DNA of 44,661 bases from Candidatus Pacearchaeota archaeon (GCA_017608305.1 JAFCGC010000009.1:1-44661), one strand, 5' to 3'. Positions 1 through 9,086 are shown, numbered from the stretch's first letter. The notes: a model not told the origin generated them from the letters alone. Program-made: numbers and translations.

Positions 1-708
1 TGTTTAGTGTGCAGTGTTTACTGCTAGGACTACACGGGTATCTAATCCGTTTTGCGCCCCTAGCCTTCATCCCTTACTGTCAGAACTGTCCTCGTAAGAT
101 GCCTTCGCTATTGTTAGTCTGTTCAAGATTAAAGAATTTTACCACTACTTTGAACATACTTCTTACGTCTTCCAGTCTCTAGTTTTGCAGTACCCCTTGC
201 ACGCTACATATTTGAGATATGAAATTTCACAAGAGACTTACAAAACAAGCTACGGATGTTTTAGACCCAATAAAAATGGCTGCGACTTGGACCGCTAGTA
301 TTACCGCGGCGGCTGGCACTAGTCTTACCCAGTCCTTATTCGTAAAACTTTTTACATTTTACATTTCACAAAAGCTCGCCAATTTGACAAGCACTCTGGC
401 TCAAACTATCACGCTTGCGCGCATTGTAGATTATTCCTAACTGCTGCACCCCGTAAGGCTGGGAATAGTGTCTCAGATTCCCTCTCAGGGCCTCTCCGCT
501 AAGAGCCCTTACAGATCATCGGCTTGGTGGGCTATTACCCCGCCAACAACCTAATCTGCCGCAGCCCCATCCTTAGGCACGAGTTTGAGAGATTCATCAT
601 TCCAGGGTAAATCTCCTATCAGGTATTAACCTCGAAGAATCAACAAAAAAACTTGCATGTCTAAACGCAAACCAGAGAGCCGCAGCCGCCAGCAGGATCA
701 ACTGGATT
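1..708 (-). rRNA. rrs: 16S rRNA, 5' portion (3' part lies outside the window)
   Basis: Reverse complement contains archaeal 16S signatures: 5' end TCCAGTTGATCCTGCTGGCGGCTGCGGCT (compl. ~680-708), GTGCCAGCCGCCGCGGTAA 519-region (compl. 300-318), GGATTAGATACCCGTGTAGTCC 785-806 region (compl. ~27-49). Confidence 0.97.
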
Positions 709-1040
709 TAAACATCATTGATCATATTTAATTAAAAAGATAATGATCTCAGCGCATTCTCGAATGTAAATTATCAAGAACACTTCACACAAAACTCATC
801 CTAACTATTGGCTACATTAATATTAAAGACTTATACAACTATGATAGTTTCTTCTAATTAAAGTAAATTAATTTTTCAAGAAATCTATCGATGACTGCTT
901 CTACATACTTCATACCTTAACGTATGGAATATAATCCTTTTTACGCAATTTTAAGGCACTCATCTTAGTTTTAAACAAACTAGGATGACTTGAAATTTTA
1001 CATTTCATTATCATCTTAGATAATACCTTGACAAAAAATT

Positions 1041-1051
1041 AGTTTATAAAT
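1041..1051 (-). promoter_or_regulatory. Candidate TATA box of the rRNA operon (ATTTATAAAC on minus strand)
   Basis: TATA-like element ~335 nt upstream of the 16S 5' end, followed by hairpin-forming leader sequence (e.g. 961-987 CATCTTAGTTT-loop-AAACTAGGATG). Confidence 0.4.
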
Positions 1052-1093
1052 GTTTCGCAGAAATATTTGATAATTTAGCGACGGAAATTAGAA

Positions 1094-1639
1094 TTAGTTT
1101 TTAATATAATGAGATTTAATCATTTTTTCCAATTGTTCCTTATCTTTTAAATTCTTAAACTCTTTTCCAATTCCATGAAAATCAGTTAAAAAATAATCTA
1201 GATTGTTTGGTTTTAAATTTACAACCTCGCTAAGATCTTTTTCTAATTTTTTATAAATTTTTGTTCTTTTGTCAAAACCAATAAGAGTTATATCTGCAAC
1301 AAAAGCTCCTATAGTGTGTGTCTTAATGTAACGGATCTTTCCTTCTTTTTTTATTTCATATTCTCTTTCTTCATTACCTAAAACCCCGTTATTTATAAAT
1401 GTTGAAATTCTGGCTCTTTCTTGAACTTGGTTTGTAAGGCTAGCAGAAGTATTTAAGTATTTTTCAATTTGGTCTTCTATGAGATGACTATGATCTCCTT
1501 TATCTCTTATTTCTATTACTGTTGAACCTTTTAATTTATTTAAGTCTTCCCACATTTTTTTCATGACTTTTATCATTTTTCTGTTTTTAGCAGTTTCTCT
1601 AGGCCATACTTCTCCAGTCCTAATAACTCTTCCAATCAT
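1094..1639 (-). CDS. Hypothetical protein, 181 aa
   Basis: Full-length ORF with ATG; no family recognised. Confidence 0.75.
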   Translation of the reverse strand: MIGRVIRTGEVWPRETAKNRKMIKVMKKMWEDLNKLKGSTVIEIRDKGDHSHLIEDQIEKYLNTSASLTNQVQERARISTFINNGVLGNEEREYEIKKEGKIRYIKTHTIGAFVADITLIGFDKRTKIYKKLEKDLSEVVNLKPNNLDYFLTDFHGIGKEFKNLKDKEQLEKMIKSHYIKN

Positions 1640-1690
1640 AATTTCTTATACTTCAACAATATTTATAAAAATAATTATCTTAGATAATAT

Positions 1691-2059
1691 ATGCCAATCT
1701 TTGTAGTTCACGAACATCATGCAAGCCACCATCATTGGGACTTAAGACTTGAGATAGGTGGAGTGTTAAAGTCTTGGGCTATTCCAAAACAACCTCCAAG
1801 AACAAAAGGAATTAAACGTCTTGCAATACAAGTTCCAGATCACCTAAGAAGTTATGCTAAATTTGAAGGTGAAATTCCAGAAGGACAATATGGTGCAGGA
1901 AAAGTAAAGATTTGGGACAAAGGCAAATTTCATTTAATTGAAAAAAAAAGAGATAAAATTGAGTTTGAATTAAAGGGAATTAAACTCAAAGGAAAATATG
2001 TTTTGATTAAAGCAAAACTTAGAGATGAAAAAAAGAATTGGCTTTTTATGAAGATTTAA
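1691..2059 (+). CDS. Stand-alone LigD-type 3'-phosphoesterase (PE) domain protein
   Basis: FVVHEHHASHHHWDLRLEIGGVLKSWAIPK...DHLRSYAKFEGEIPEGQYGAGKVKIWDKG matches the PE-domain pattern (HxxxxxHxDxRLE, DH, EGxIPEGxYGAG). Confidence 0.92.
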   Translation: MPIFVVHEHHASHHHWDLRLEIGGVLKSWAIPKQPPRTKGIKRLAIQVPDHLRSYAKFEGEIPEGQYGAGKVKIWDKGKFHLIEKKRDKIEFELKGIKLKGKYVLIKAKLRDEKKNWLFMKI

Positions 2060-2078
2060 TCTATTAAATAATCTATTA

Positions 2079-2321
2079 TTAATCCAGACTCATTCTAGTT
2101 AAACTATATCCTACTCCAACCAGTGCTCCTGTAAATGTTCCTATAGGAAATCCTCCAATAAGAGTACCAATCCCTGCTCCTGTAGTTAAATTTATGGCAC
2201 CAGCTGCTTCCATCCCTAGAGACTCATACCCACTTCCATTTGCAGGATCATAAACATATTCTTTTTCAGGACAAAATAGATTATATTTTACCCCTCTTCC
2301 TAAATTTTTAATTAATCCCAT
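2079..2321 (-). CDS. Small glycine-rich protein, possible glycine-zipper membrane peptide
   Basis: GAGIGTLIGGFPIGTFTGALVGVGY pattern. Confidence 0.6.
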   Translation of the reverse strand: MGLIKNLGRGVKYNLFCPEKEYVYDPANGSGYESLGMEAAGAINLTTGAGIGTLIGGFPIGTFTGALVGVGYSLTRMSLD

Positions 2322-2375
2322 AATTTTCTTTTATGTAGTATATTTATAAATTTTTATATAAAAAAAGACATATAT

Positions 2376-3230
2376 TCACTTCTCACCTGTCCAGTATTCT
2401 AAGTTAGGTATATTAACTTCAATTTTTTTTGCTTTGCAATATCCTCGTGTGAGTAGATAAAAAATAACTCCTAAACTTTTTGGGCTTTTGTTATTTCCAA
2501 TTATAATTTGATCTGCTCCTTTTGCAAAATTATTTGTGTCACAAACCATCAATACTTTTTTGTGGACTATTAGAGTATCCTTTAAGGCATTTTTATCAAG
2601 CCAATGATCTGTAATTATTGTAAGTTCATTTTCAAAAAAATCTGGGAGAGTAAGATTAGTTAAAACTCCTGCAGGATATTTTTTAGTAAATACTCTTATT
2701 CCAGTAAGTTCACTAAACATTTCAGCAGGTTTCCATCCTGCTTGTCTTTTGCACACAAGAATAATGTCTTTTACATCAAATTTACTCAAATATTCAATAG
2801 CTTCTTTTAATTTTTCATCAATTATATCTGTGTTAAAAATAGCCAATCCATCTGCTCTTCTCCTATAGACAAATTTCTTCATACTAGGGGTCACAACCCT
2901 TGTTCCAAGATAAATTCCTGCTTTGACATATTCTTCAAGAGGAACAAGCATATCTGTTTTTTTCTTGATCTTGACTTGCTCTTTAAGCTCTTTTGTTGTG
3001 GTAACATCAACTTTTTTAGATAATTTTTTAGCTTTTTCTAAAAGAATTTTTTTCAAATCTTCTTTAGAAGGTGTTTCTTTAGTTTGACTTTTAGGCGAAC
3101 TAGTAAGAATATCTATGTCTTCCTTTTTAGATTTCTCTCTTTTTGGTTTAGTCTCTGTTTCTAAAGATTCTTTTTCTGCTTTTTTCTCAAGCTCCTTATC
3201 TGGAATTTTTTCGATTTTATCTTCAACCAT
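2376..3230 (-). CDS. rpsB: 30S ribosomal protein uS2 with ~95-aa charged N-terminal extension
   Basis: LVPLEEYVKAGIYLGTRVVTPSMKKFVYRRRADGLAIFNTDIIDEKLKEA... typical archaeal S2 core. Confidence 0.93.
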   Translation of the reverse strand: MVEDKIEKIPDKELEKKAEKESLETETKPKREKSKKEDIDILTSSPKSQTKETPSKEDLKKILLEKAKKLSKKVDVTTTKELKEQVKIKKKTDMLVPLEEYVKAGIYLGTRVVTPSMKKFVYRRRADGLAIFNTDIIDEKLKEAIEYLSKFDVKDIILVCKRQAGWKPAEMFSELTGIRVFTKKYPAGVLTNLTLPDFFENELTIITDHWLDKNALKDTLIVHKKVLMVCDTNNFAKGADQIIIGNNKSPKSLGVIFYLLTRGYCKAKKIEVNIPNLEYWTGEK

Positions 3231-3283
3231 AAGAATTCAGATGAAAATTAATTTATAAAGTTTGCGATAAGAATTAATAGGGG

Positions 3284-3550
3284 TTAAAATATTTCTTCTT
3301 CTTCAATTACTCTTTTTAAAGTTCTAACCCTCAAAAATTTTCCCCTATTTGCTACTTCAATAAATTCTTTTGGAGTAAGTGTTATCTTTCTATCTCCTCC
3401 TATTTCTTTATAGGCTACATGAGATACTTGCCCTTTTTTCCCTTCTGGAGTAACATAAGCCCCATTAACATTCATTGTTTTTAACATATGATCTACACCA
3501 CATTCCACATCACTTCCAATTTGGTTAAATTCATATGTTCTTAATCCCAT
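3284..3550 (-). CDS. Hypothetical protein, 88 aa
   Basis: ORF between rpsB and the enolase gene, same strand; no family recognised. Confidence 0.7.
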   Translation of the reverse strand: MGLRTYEFNQIGSDVECGVDHMLKTMNVNGAYVTPEGKKGQVSHVAYKEIGGDRKITLTPKEFIEVANRGKFLRVRTLKRVIEEEEIF

Positions 3551-3584
3551 CCTTTTTTCTTAACCTTACTATACTTAAATCTTT

Positions 3585-4793
3585 CTATTTAAAATTTTTC
3601 TCAATCTCAATAAGTCTTTTTATCTTAACCTCTCTTTCTTTCCCACTTATGCCACACTTAAAAAAATCAGCTTGAAAGCCAAATGCCAAATCAGCTAAAA
3701 TTGTTTCCCCTGTTTCCCCACTTCTATGGGAAAAAACAATTTTAATATTGTTCTTTTTTGCTAATTCACAAACTCTTTTAACCTCTATCAAAGAACCACA
3801 CTGATTAGGTTTAACTATGATAGCATTAATACTTTTTTGTTTAATTGCTTTTTCAAGTCTTTTAGAATTTGTTACAGTTAGATCATCTCCCACAATAAAT
3901 TTTTTAGGAAATTCTTTTAAAATCACAGCAAAATTTTCAAAGTCTTCTTCACCAAAAGGGTCCTCTATATAAGTCAAATTAAAATTCTTAATTAAATTTT
4001 TTAAATACCCTATTTGCTCTTTGTCTGTTCTTTTTAGTAAAGGGTTTTCATAATGAAATTTTTTTCTCTTATAGAAAGTCGATGCAGCAACATCTAACCC
4101 TAAAGGCAATTTTGATTTTTTTAAAATTTCTAAAACTTCTTTTTCATTTAAGGCAGTTTCCCAGGCATTTTCATCATTTTTTTTAGATTTAAATTTTTTA
4201 TCTGTTTCCTTTAAATCTTGTTCAAGAATTTTTTGAGTTTTTTTGTTTATTTCAAATGCTTCTCTAACCGATTTTGTACTTGGAATTAATAAGAATTCTT
4301 GGAAGTCAGGTTTTTTTCCATCAGTTAAATCAGAATGTTTGCCTCCCCCAATACAATTTCCAACCAATCTAGGAAATTTTCTGGCATTAGGATTTATTAA
4401 TCTCCAAATGTCTTCTTTTTTGTTCTTTCGTTCTACATTCTTGGAGGATGAGTGAGAAGAATTAAACTTCTCGCTTGCCATGGCCTTTAAAATAGCAGAT
4501 TCTAAAGCAATAAAAGTATTGGCCCCAACATGTCTATCTAAAATATCTTCAACTCTTCGTAAATCATCAAATTTATCAAGAGACTCTTCAGAAAAATAAT
4601 CCTTGAATTTTTTTAGGGTTTTAATATCATTCTCAAGATTTTTTTTATAAGATTTTTGTTCATGTTTTCCTGTTGATTTCCCTGTGGGAGAACTAGCACT
4701 GAATTTGCCCACATTAGTATTAATAGTGACTTCAATTGTTTTTTCCTTACGAGAATCAAAAATAGCTTTTGCATCTACACTCTTTATCTTCAT
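3585..4793 (-). CDS. eno: Enolase (divergent)
   Basis: SPTGKSTGKHE, GGGKHSDLTDGKKPDFQEFLLIP, LGLDVAAS, YIEDPFGEED, GDDLTVTNSKRLEKAI, VKPNQCGSLIEV, SHRSGET motifs. Confidence 0.88.
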   Translation of the reverse strand: MKIKSVDAKAIFDSRKEKTIEVTINTNVGKFSASSPTGKSTGKHEQKSYKKNLENDIKTLKKFKDYFSEESLDKFDDLRRVEDILDRHVGANTFIALESAILKAMASEKFNSSHSSSKNVERKNKKEDIWRLINPNARKFPRLVGNCIGGGKHSDLTDGKKPDFQEFLLIPSTKSVREAFEINKKTQKILEQDLKETDKKFKSKKNDENAWETALNEKEVLEILKKSKLPLGLDVAASTFYKRKKFHYENPLLKRTDKEQIGYLKNLIKNFNLTYIEDPFGEEDFENFAVILKEFPKKFIVGDDLTVTNSKRLEKAIKQKSINAIIVKPNQCGSLIEVKRVCELAKKNNIKIVFSHRSGETGETILADLAFGFQADFFKCGISGKEREVKIKRLIEIEKNFK

Positions 4794-4889
4794 TAAAAGA
4801 GATATGAATTATGATATAAAAACTTAATTGATTTTGATTATAATAGAAAGTTTTAAACGCCAAGTTACCATTATTTATGTGTATGAAAA

Positions 4890-5096
4890 ATGCGATCAGA
4901 TGAAATTAAAAAAATATTGAAAGAGAATAAAGAGTTTTTTGAAGTTCTAGAAAATTATGATAAAACTAGAGAACTCCCTTTTCAAAGAAAAAGAATTGAC
5001 ATAACTTTATCAGTAGAAACTATTAATAAATTAAAGAAAATTAGAGATAAAACAGGAAAACCAATTTCAAGAATTATTGAAGAATGTGTTAATTAA
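4890..5096 (+). CDS. Small ribbon-helix-helix-like DNA-binding protein
   Basis: KRIDITLSVETINKLKKIRDKTGKPISRIIEECVN resembles a CopG/Arc-type RHH core. Confidence 0.65.
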   Translation: MRSDEIKKILKENKEFFEVLENYDKTRELPFQRKRIDITLSVETINKLKKIRDKTGKPISRIIEECVN

Positions 5097-5099
5097 ATC

Positions 5100-5477
5100 T
5101 TACTCGGTCTCTTCTTCTCCAGGCCCCACACTTTCTTCATTTTCATCATCTGGATTAGCAAGTGCCATGATCTCTCCTTCTTTTGCGATTTCCTCCTCCT
5201 CTGCAACTTCTTTTTCTTCTATTTCTTTTTCACTAATTTTTTTCTCTTTAGCTCTTTTTAAGGGTTCTTTCTTTTTTTCAGGATAAGGTTTCTTAATAGA
5301 AATAGGGAGAGTATCTGAATTAAATTCAACTTCTGCTATCTTTAGGGCATCAAATTTGATCTTTTCTAGATCTTCTTGACTAAATTTAATCAATAATGGA
5401 GCATTCATAGCAATTTGTAAAGCCCTGGCCCCAAGAATTCTTGCACGCTCATATTTTGAAAAATCTTGTGAGTTCAT
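5100..5477 (-). CDS. rpoK: DNA-directed RNA polymerase subunit K (Rpb6-like) with acidic C-terminal extension
   Basis: KYERARILGARALQIAMNAPLLI signature; C-terminal ~60 aa rich in K/E. Confidence 0.88.
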   Translation of the reverse strand: MNSQDFSKYERARILGARALQIAMNAPLLIKFSQEDLEKIKFDALKIAEVEFNSDTLPISIKKPYPEKKKEPLKRAKEKKISEKEIEEKEVAEEEEIAKEGEIMALANPDDENEESVGPGEEETE

Positions 5478-6283
5478 TTTAAATGTTTTTCAATTTTTTT
5501 AAATACTTCAGTATATGTTTTGTCTATTAGATCAAGTATCTTACTCATTTCTTCTGTTTTTAGAGCACAAAGATTTCCTTTTTGCATAGAACTAATAATT
5601 CCATTTGAACTTCCTATTGTGACTCTTGTTTCACTAATATCTTCTTCTTCAAGTGTTGGATCTACAATAAAATTATTTCCAATCTTATGGGCAGTAATTG
5701 AAATTGGAGTATTCTTTGATAGGGGAATCTTTTTGTCTGTTAGTTCTCCAAATAATACTTTATCTTCTTTTTCATCATACTTTGGAATTTTTGTATTTTT
5801 TAATGCAACTAGTGCTCCGATTTCTGCAGCATCAAATAAATTACCGTCGTCATTTATGGAATAAATATCAATAAAAACAGTCCATACTTTTTCTCCTTTT
5901 TTTATGCATAATTTTTCAACATCAATAAGCTTACTTTCTCTTATTGCCCTGTCAATCACTCTTCCCATCTCAATTGCAGGAAATTTAGGAGGGCCATTTT
6001 CAAATCTAGGAGAACTTAAAGGAAGTAATTCTGCAGTAACCATAAGATTGCCTTTATCGGGTGAATCAGGATAAGGTTCAGAAGTGTTCATTTTAACCCC
6101 AACTAAAACTTCTGTGTTTCCTATTTTTACTCTCGCAGAACCCTCAGCATTTTTTGAAACACCTGTTTCAATACTAATCTCTCTGAATTCATCTAATTTT
6201 CTTCCATCAAATCTTTTTCCTTGTTCTAAATATTTTTTTATTCTTTCTCCTGTTATGTTTGAAGTTTTCATTGTTGTATTCAT
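5474..6283 (-). CDS. rrp42: Exosome complex protein Rrp42
   Basis: RNase PH-fold: RFDGRKLDEFREISIETGVSKNAEGSARVKIGNTEVLVGVK; next to Rrp41. Confidence 0.93.
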   Translation of the reverse strand: MNTTMKTSNITGERIKKYLEQGKRFDGRKLDEFREISIETGVSKNAEGSARVKIGNTEVLVGVKMNTSEPYPDSPDKGNLMVTAELLPLSSPRFENGPPKFPAIEMGRVIDRAIRESKLIDVEKLCIKKGEKVWTVFIDIYSINDDGNLFDAAEIGALVALKNTKIPKYDEKEDKVLFGELTDKKIPLSKNTPISITAHKIGNNFIVDPTLEEEDISETRVTIGSSNGIISSMQKGNLCALKTEEMSKILDLIDKTYTEVFKKIEKHLK

Positions 6284-6323
6284 TTTTCTATTTCCTTTAA
6301 GACGATCACGCTTGGGCGTTTTT

Positions 6324-7025
6324 TCATTTTTCTATTTCCTTTAAAGCTTTTTCCTGAACTTCATAGATTTTTCCAGAAGCTTTTTTAGCCATTTCAATTG
6401 CTTGTTTTAATTGTTCTTTTGAAATATATCCATCAACTTGAATATGAGTTAATTTTCCATCATCTGTAAAGCTCATGGGAATATCTGTTGATCCTTCTCC
6501 CTCTTCAAAATCAGAATCTTCATATTTATCTAAATCCAATACAACTGTTTTATCTAATTTTCCTGCAGCAATACTTGAAACCATGTTTTTCATTGGGATT
6601 CCTGCATGTGCCAAAGCCATTGCAGCAGCATTTATTCCAGCACACCTAGTCCCAGCATCAGCTTGGGTCATATGAATATGAACATCAACAACCATGTTTG
6701 GGTAATTGTCTAACATCACAACAGGGTCTAAAGCCCATTCTATTATTTTACTGATCTCAGTGCTTCTCCTATTTGGTCCAGGCCGTATTCTATCTGTTAC
6801 AGAAAAACTAAGCATGCTATAAGTACATCTTAGAGTTCCTTTTGCAGGATTTTGAGAATGTTGTGGATGCATTTTTTTAGGCCCATAAACAGCAGCAATT
6901 GCTATTGTTTCTCCTGATTTATACATTGCACTCCCATCGGCATTTGGGATGATTCCAACTTTAGCACTAATAGGTCTCATTTCATCTGCCTTTCTTCCAC
7001 TTTTTCTTTTAATTTCTTTTACCAT
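6324..7025 (-). CDS. rrp41: Exosome complex exonuclease Rrp41
   Basis: RPISAKVGIIPNADGSAMYKSGETIAIAAVYGPKK, GPNRRSTEISKIIEWALDPVV, QADAGTRCAGINAAAMALAHAGIPM. Confidence 0.96.
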   Translation of the reverse strand: MVKEIKRKSGRKADEMRPISAKVGIIPNADGSAMYKSGETIAIAAVYGPKKMHPQHSQNPAKGTLRCTYSMLSFSVTDRIRPGPNRRSTEISKIIEWALDPVVMLDNYPNMVVDVHIHMTQADAGTRCAGINAAAMALAHAGIPMKNMVSSIAAGKLDKTVVLDLDKYEDSDFEEGEGSTDIPMSFTDDGKLTHIQVDGYISKEQLKQAIEMAKKASGKIYEVQEKALKEIEK

Positions 7026-7697
7026 TTATTTTTTCCTTCCATTTTTCCCAAACCATTTTTCAACTTCGTCTGTTAAACCAGATACAAAAGATTTTTTTGC
7101 TACAAACAAAATTGCTTTTTTTGCATAAAGTTCGTCCTCAACTTTGTCTCCTTTAATCCAGATTAATCCGTTTTGACCGACTGTGATATTACAATTTGTA
7201 TTGTCTTTTATCATTTTTATCATGCTCCCTTCTTTTCCAATTATTCTTGGAACTTTATTTGGATTTACTTTTAAAATTAATCCTTCTTCTATTTTTCCTA
7301 ATCCTCTTGATTTAACACTTAAATCTGTGCCTCTTTTATTTATTGCCCAAATTTTTGCAACAAGCATGTCTCCGATGTCCATTACTTCATCTAATCCATC
7401 TTTATTAACATATCTTGGGACTTCCATTAGAGATAAAAAAGCATTTTCAGGTGCGCCTATACTTATTACCCACCCATTAAGAGTTATGTTTTCGACTTTT
7501 CCTATAACAATATTTCCTCTTCTAGGTTGATAGGTTCCTGACAAAGGAATAACCTTTACAAGCTTATTTGATTCTTCTGCTAGTCCAAATCTAAGTGCGA
7601 CTATGTCTTTTCCTCTTTTTTCTGTTCCTTCTCCTAAAAGAAGATCGTCTCCACTAGCAATTACTTCTCCAGGTATTACTATTTTTCGTTCACTCAT
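7026..7697 (-). CDS. rrp4: Exosome RNA-binding protein Rrp4 (S1 and KH domains)
   Basis: VIPGEVIASGDDLLLGEGTEKRG; KVPRIIGKEGSMIKMIKDNTNC KH motif. Confidence 0.94.
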   Translation of the reverse strand: MSERKIVIPGEVIASGDDLLLGEGTEKRGKDIVALRFGLAEESNKLVKVIPLSGTYQPRRGNIVIGKVENITLNGWVISIGAPENAFLSLMEVPRYVNKDGLDEVMDIGDMLVAKIWAINKRGTDLSVKSRGLGKIEEGLILKVNPNKVPRIIGKEGSMIKMIKDNTNCNITVGQNGLIWIKGDKVEDELYAKKAILFVAKKSFVSGLTDEVEKWFGKNGRKK

Positions 7698-8364
7698 TTT
7701 TAATCTCTTCAGTTATAGCACTTCCATGCGTGATGTCATTTAATTTATCGTAAAAATCCATTATCATTCCAGACGGAATCTTTGCAATAACTTCTAAACT
7801 CCCATCATTTAACCAATTTTCGGATTCTTTGTGTTGATTAACTACTCCATAAGCTTTTCCTGTGTGTGTAGCGGGAATTGTAATTTTTACTTTTTTAGTG
7901 TCTAATTTTATAGGAAGAACAGTACTTAAGGATTCAATAATTTCACTAATTTGATTTTCTATTGAAGTGTTTTTAATATTTACTCCTGCTTGTTCTAAGG
8001 CTGTTTGGATTCTTTCAGGAGTGTGAGGGTTTTCTGTTTGAGGGTCAATAGCATTTGTAGATAAAAAATCAACTACTTGTTTGAATTTTTTTTCTTGTTC
8101 AGCACCCCGATGTTCTTGAGTTGTTTGTATTTCTCCTTCTCTGACAATCTTTGCAACAACTTCATTAGTATCTGCTGTTCCAAATGCTTCTTGCAAATCA
8201 GAACTAGAAGCAACTTGTCCTTTTTTTGAATCAGTAAATATTTTATCTCCTTCTGATTCTATTGAACTTATTTCTCCTTTTTTGAATTTAAGAGCATTAT
8301 CTAGATCAACAATAATCTCAAAATTCTTTCCTGCCTTTTTTATTCTTGCTAATGTATTTGTCAT
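7690..8364 (-). CDS. sbds: SBDS family ribosome maturation protein
   Basis: ARIKKAGKNFEIIVDLDNALKFKKGE; FGTADTNEVVAKIVREGEIQTTQEHR; location in the exosome superoperon. Confidence 0.93.
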   Translation of the reverse strand: MTNTLARIKKAGKNFEIIVDLDNALKFKKGEISSIESEGDKIFTDSKKGQVASSSDLQEAFGTADTNEVVAKIVREGEIQTTQEHRGAEQEKKFKQVVDFLSTNAIDPQTENPHTPERIQTALEQAGVNIKNTSIENQISEIIESLSTVLPIKLDTKKVKITIPATHTGKAYGVVNQHKESENWLNDGSLEVIAKIPSGMIMDFYDKLNDITHGSAITEEIKNE

Positions 8365-9086
8365 TTTACAAACTCCTGAATTTCTTCACACTCTAATTTT
8401 TCTAATTTCACTGTATCAGTTTTAATATATGTCATTTCAAAATTATTTGGTGAAAATTTTTTCCCTTGAATTTCGTGCAAAATATCTAAGGCAAGTTTCA
8501 CACCTTTTTTCAAATTTAATGTAGGAGTATATTTTTCTCTTAGTTTTTCTTTTATTTTTTCGTCATTTTCTCCAATAGCATTTGCATAATAAGGAAAATA
8601 ATTTCCTGTTACATCGCTTGTATAAAGTTCTGGCTTTTTTCCATTAATTCCAGCCAACATCATTGAAACCCCAAAAGGTCTTGCTCCGCCATACTGGGTA
8701 AAATATTGTTTTATGTTTGAAATATCTTTAATTATCAATTCAGGTTCTATTGATGATCCATAAGTCACTCTATGTTGTTGAGCTAAAACCTGCGCTTTTT
8801 CAACAAGGACTCTTGCATCTGAAGTTATTCCAGCAACACTCGCAATAAGATGGGAGTCAATTTCATGAATTCTGTTTGCAAATTTTTGAACTATTAATTT
8901 CTCTTGAATTCTTTTATCTGCAATTATAAAGATTCCATCAGAACAAACTATTCCAATGCTTGAGACTCCAAGTCTAACTGTCTTTTCAGCATATTCTACT
9001 TGCAATAGATGACCTTCAGGCGAAAACATAGTCGCTGTCCGATCATAGCCCATTGCTTGATGTTGCATGTCTATTGACATATCCAT
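8361..9086 (-). CDS. psmA: Proteasome subunit alpha
   Basis: GYDRTATMFSPEGHLLQVEYAEKTVRLGVSSIGIVCSDGIFIIADKR. Confidence 0.96.
   Translation of the reverse strand: MDMSIDMQHQAMGYDRTATMFSPEGHLLQVEYAEKTVRLGVSSIGIVCSDGIFIIADKRIQEKLIVQKFANRIHEIDSHLIASVAGITSDARVLVEKAQVLAQQHRVTYGSSIEPELIIKDISNIKQYFTQYGGARPFGVSMMLAGINGKKPELYTSDVTGNYFPYYANAIGENDEKIKEKLREKYTPTLNLKKGVKLALDILHEIQGKKFSPNNFEMTYIKTDTVKLEKLECEEIQEFVK

Noticed and set aside
219-440. ORF of 73 aa on plus strand
   Set aside because: Lies antisense within the 16S rRNA gene; spurious.
5077-5286. Ser/Phe-rich 69-aa plus-strand ORF
   Set aside because: Antisense to the K/E-rich tail of rpoK; composition is a shadow of the real gene.
5520-7530. 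Several plus-strand ORFs (5520-5864, 6084-6344, 6475-6675, 7183-7530)
   Set aside because: All antisense to well-supported exosome genes; hydrophobic composition is typical of antisense frames in AT-rich DNA.
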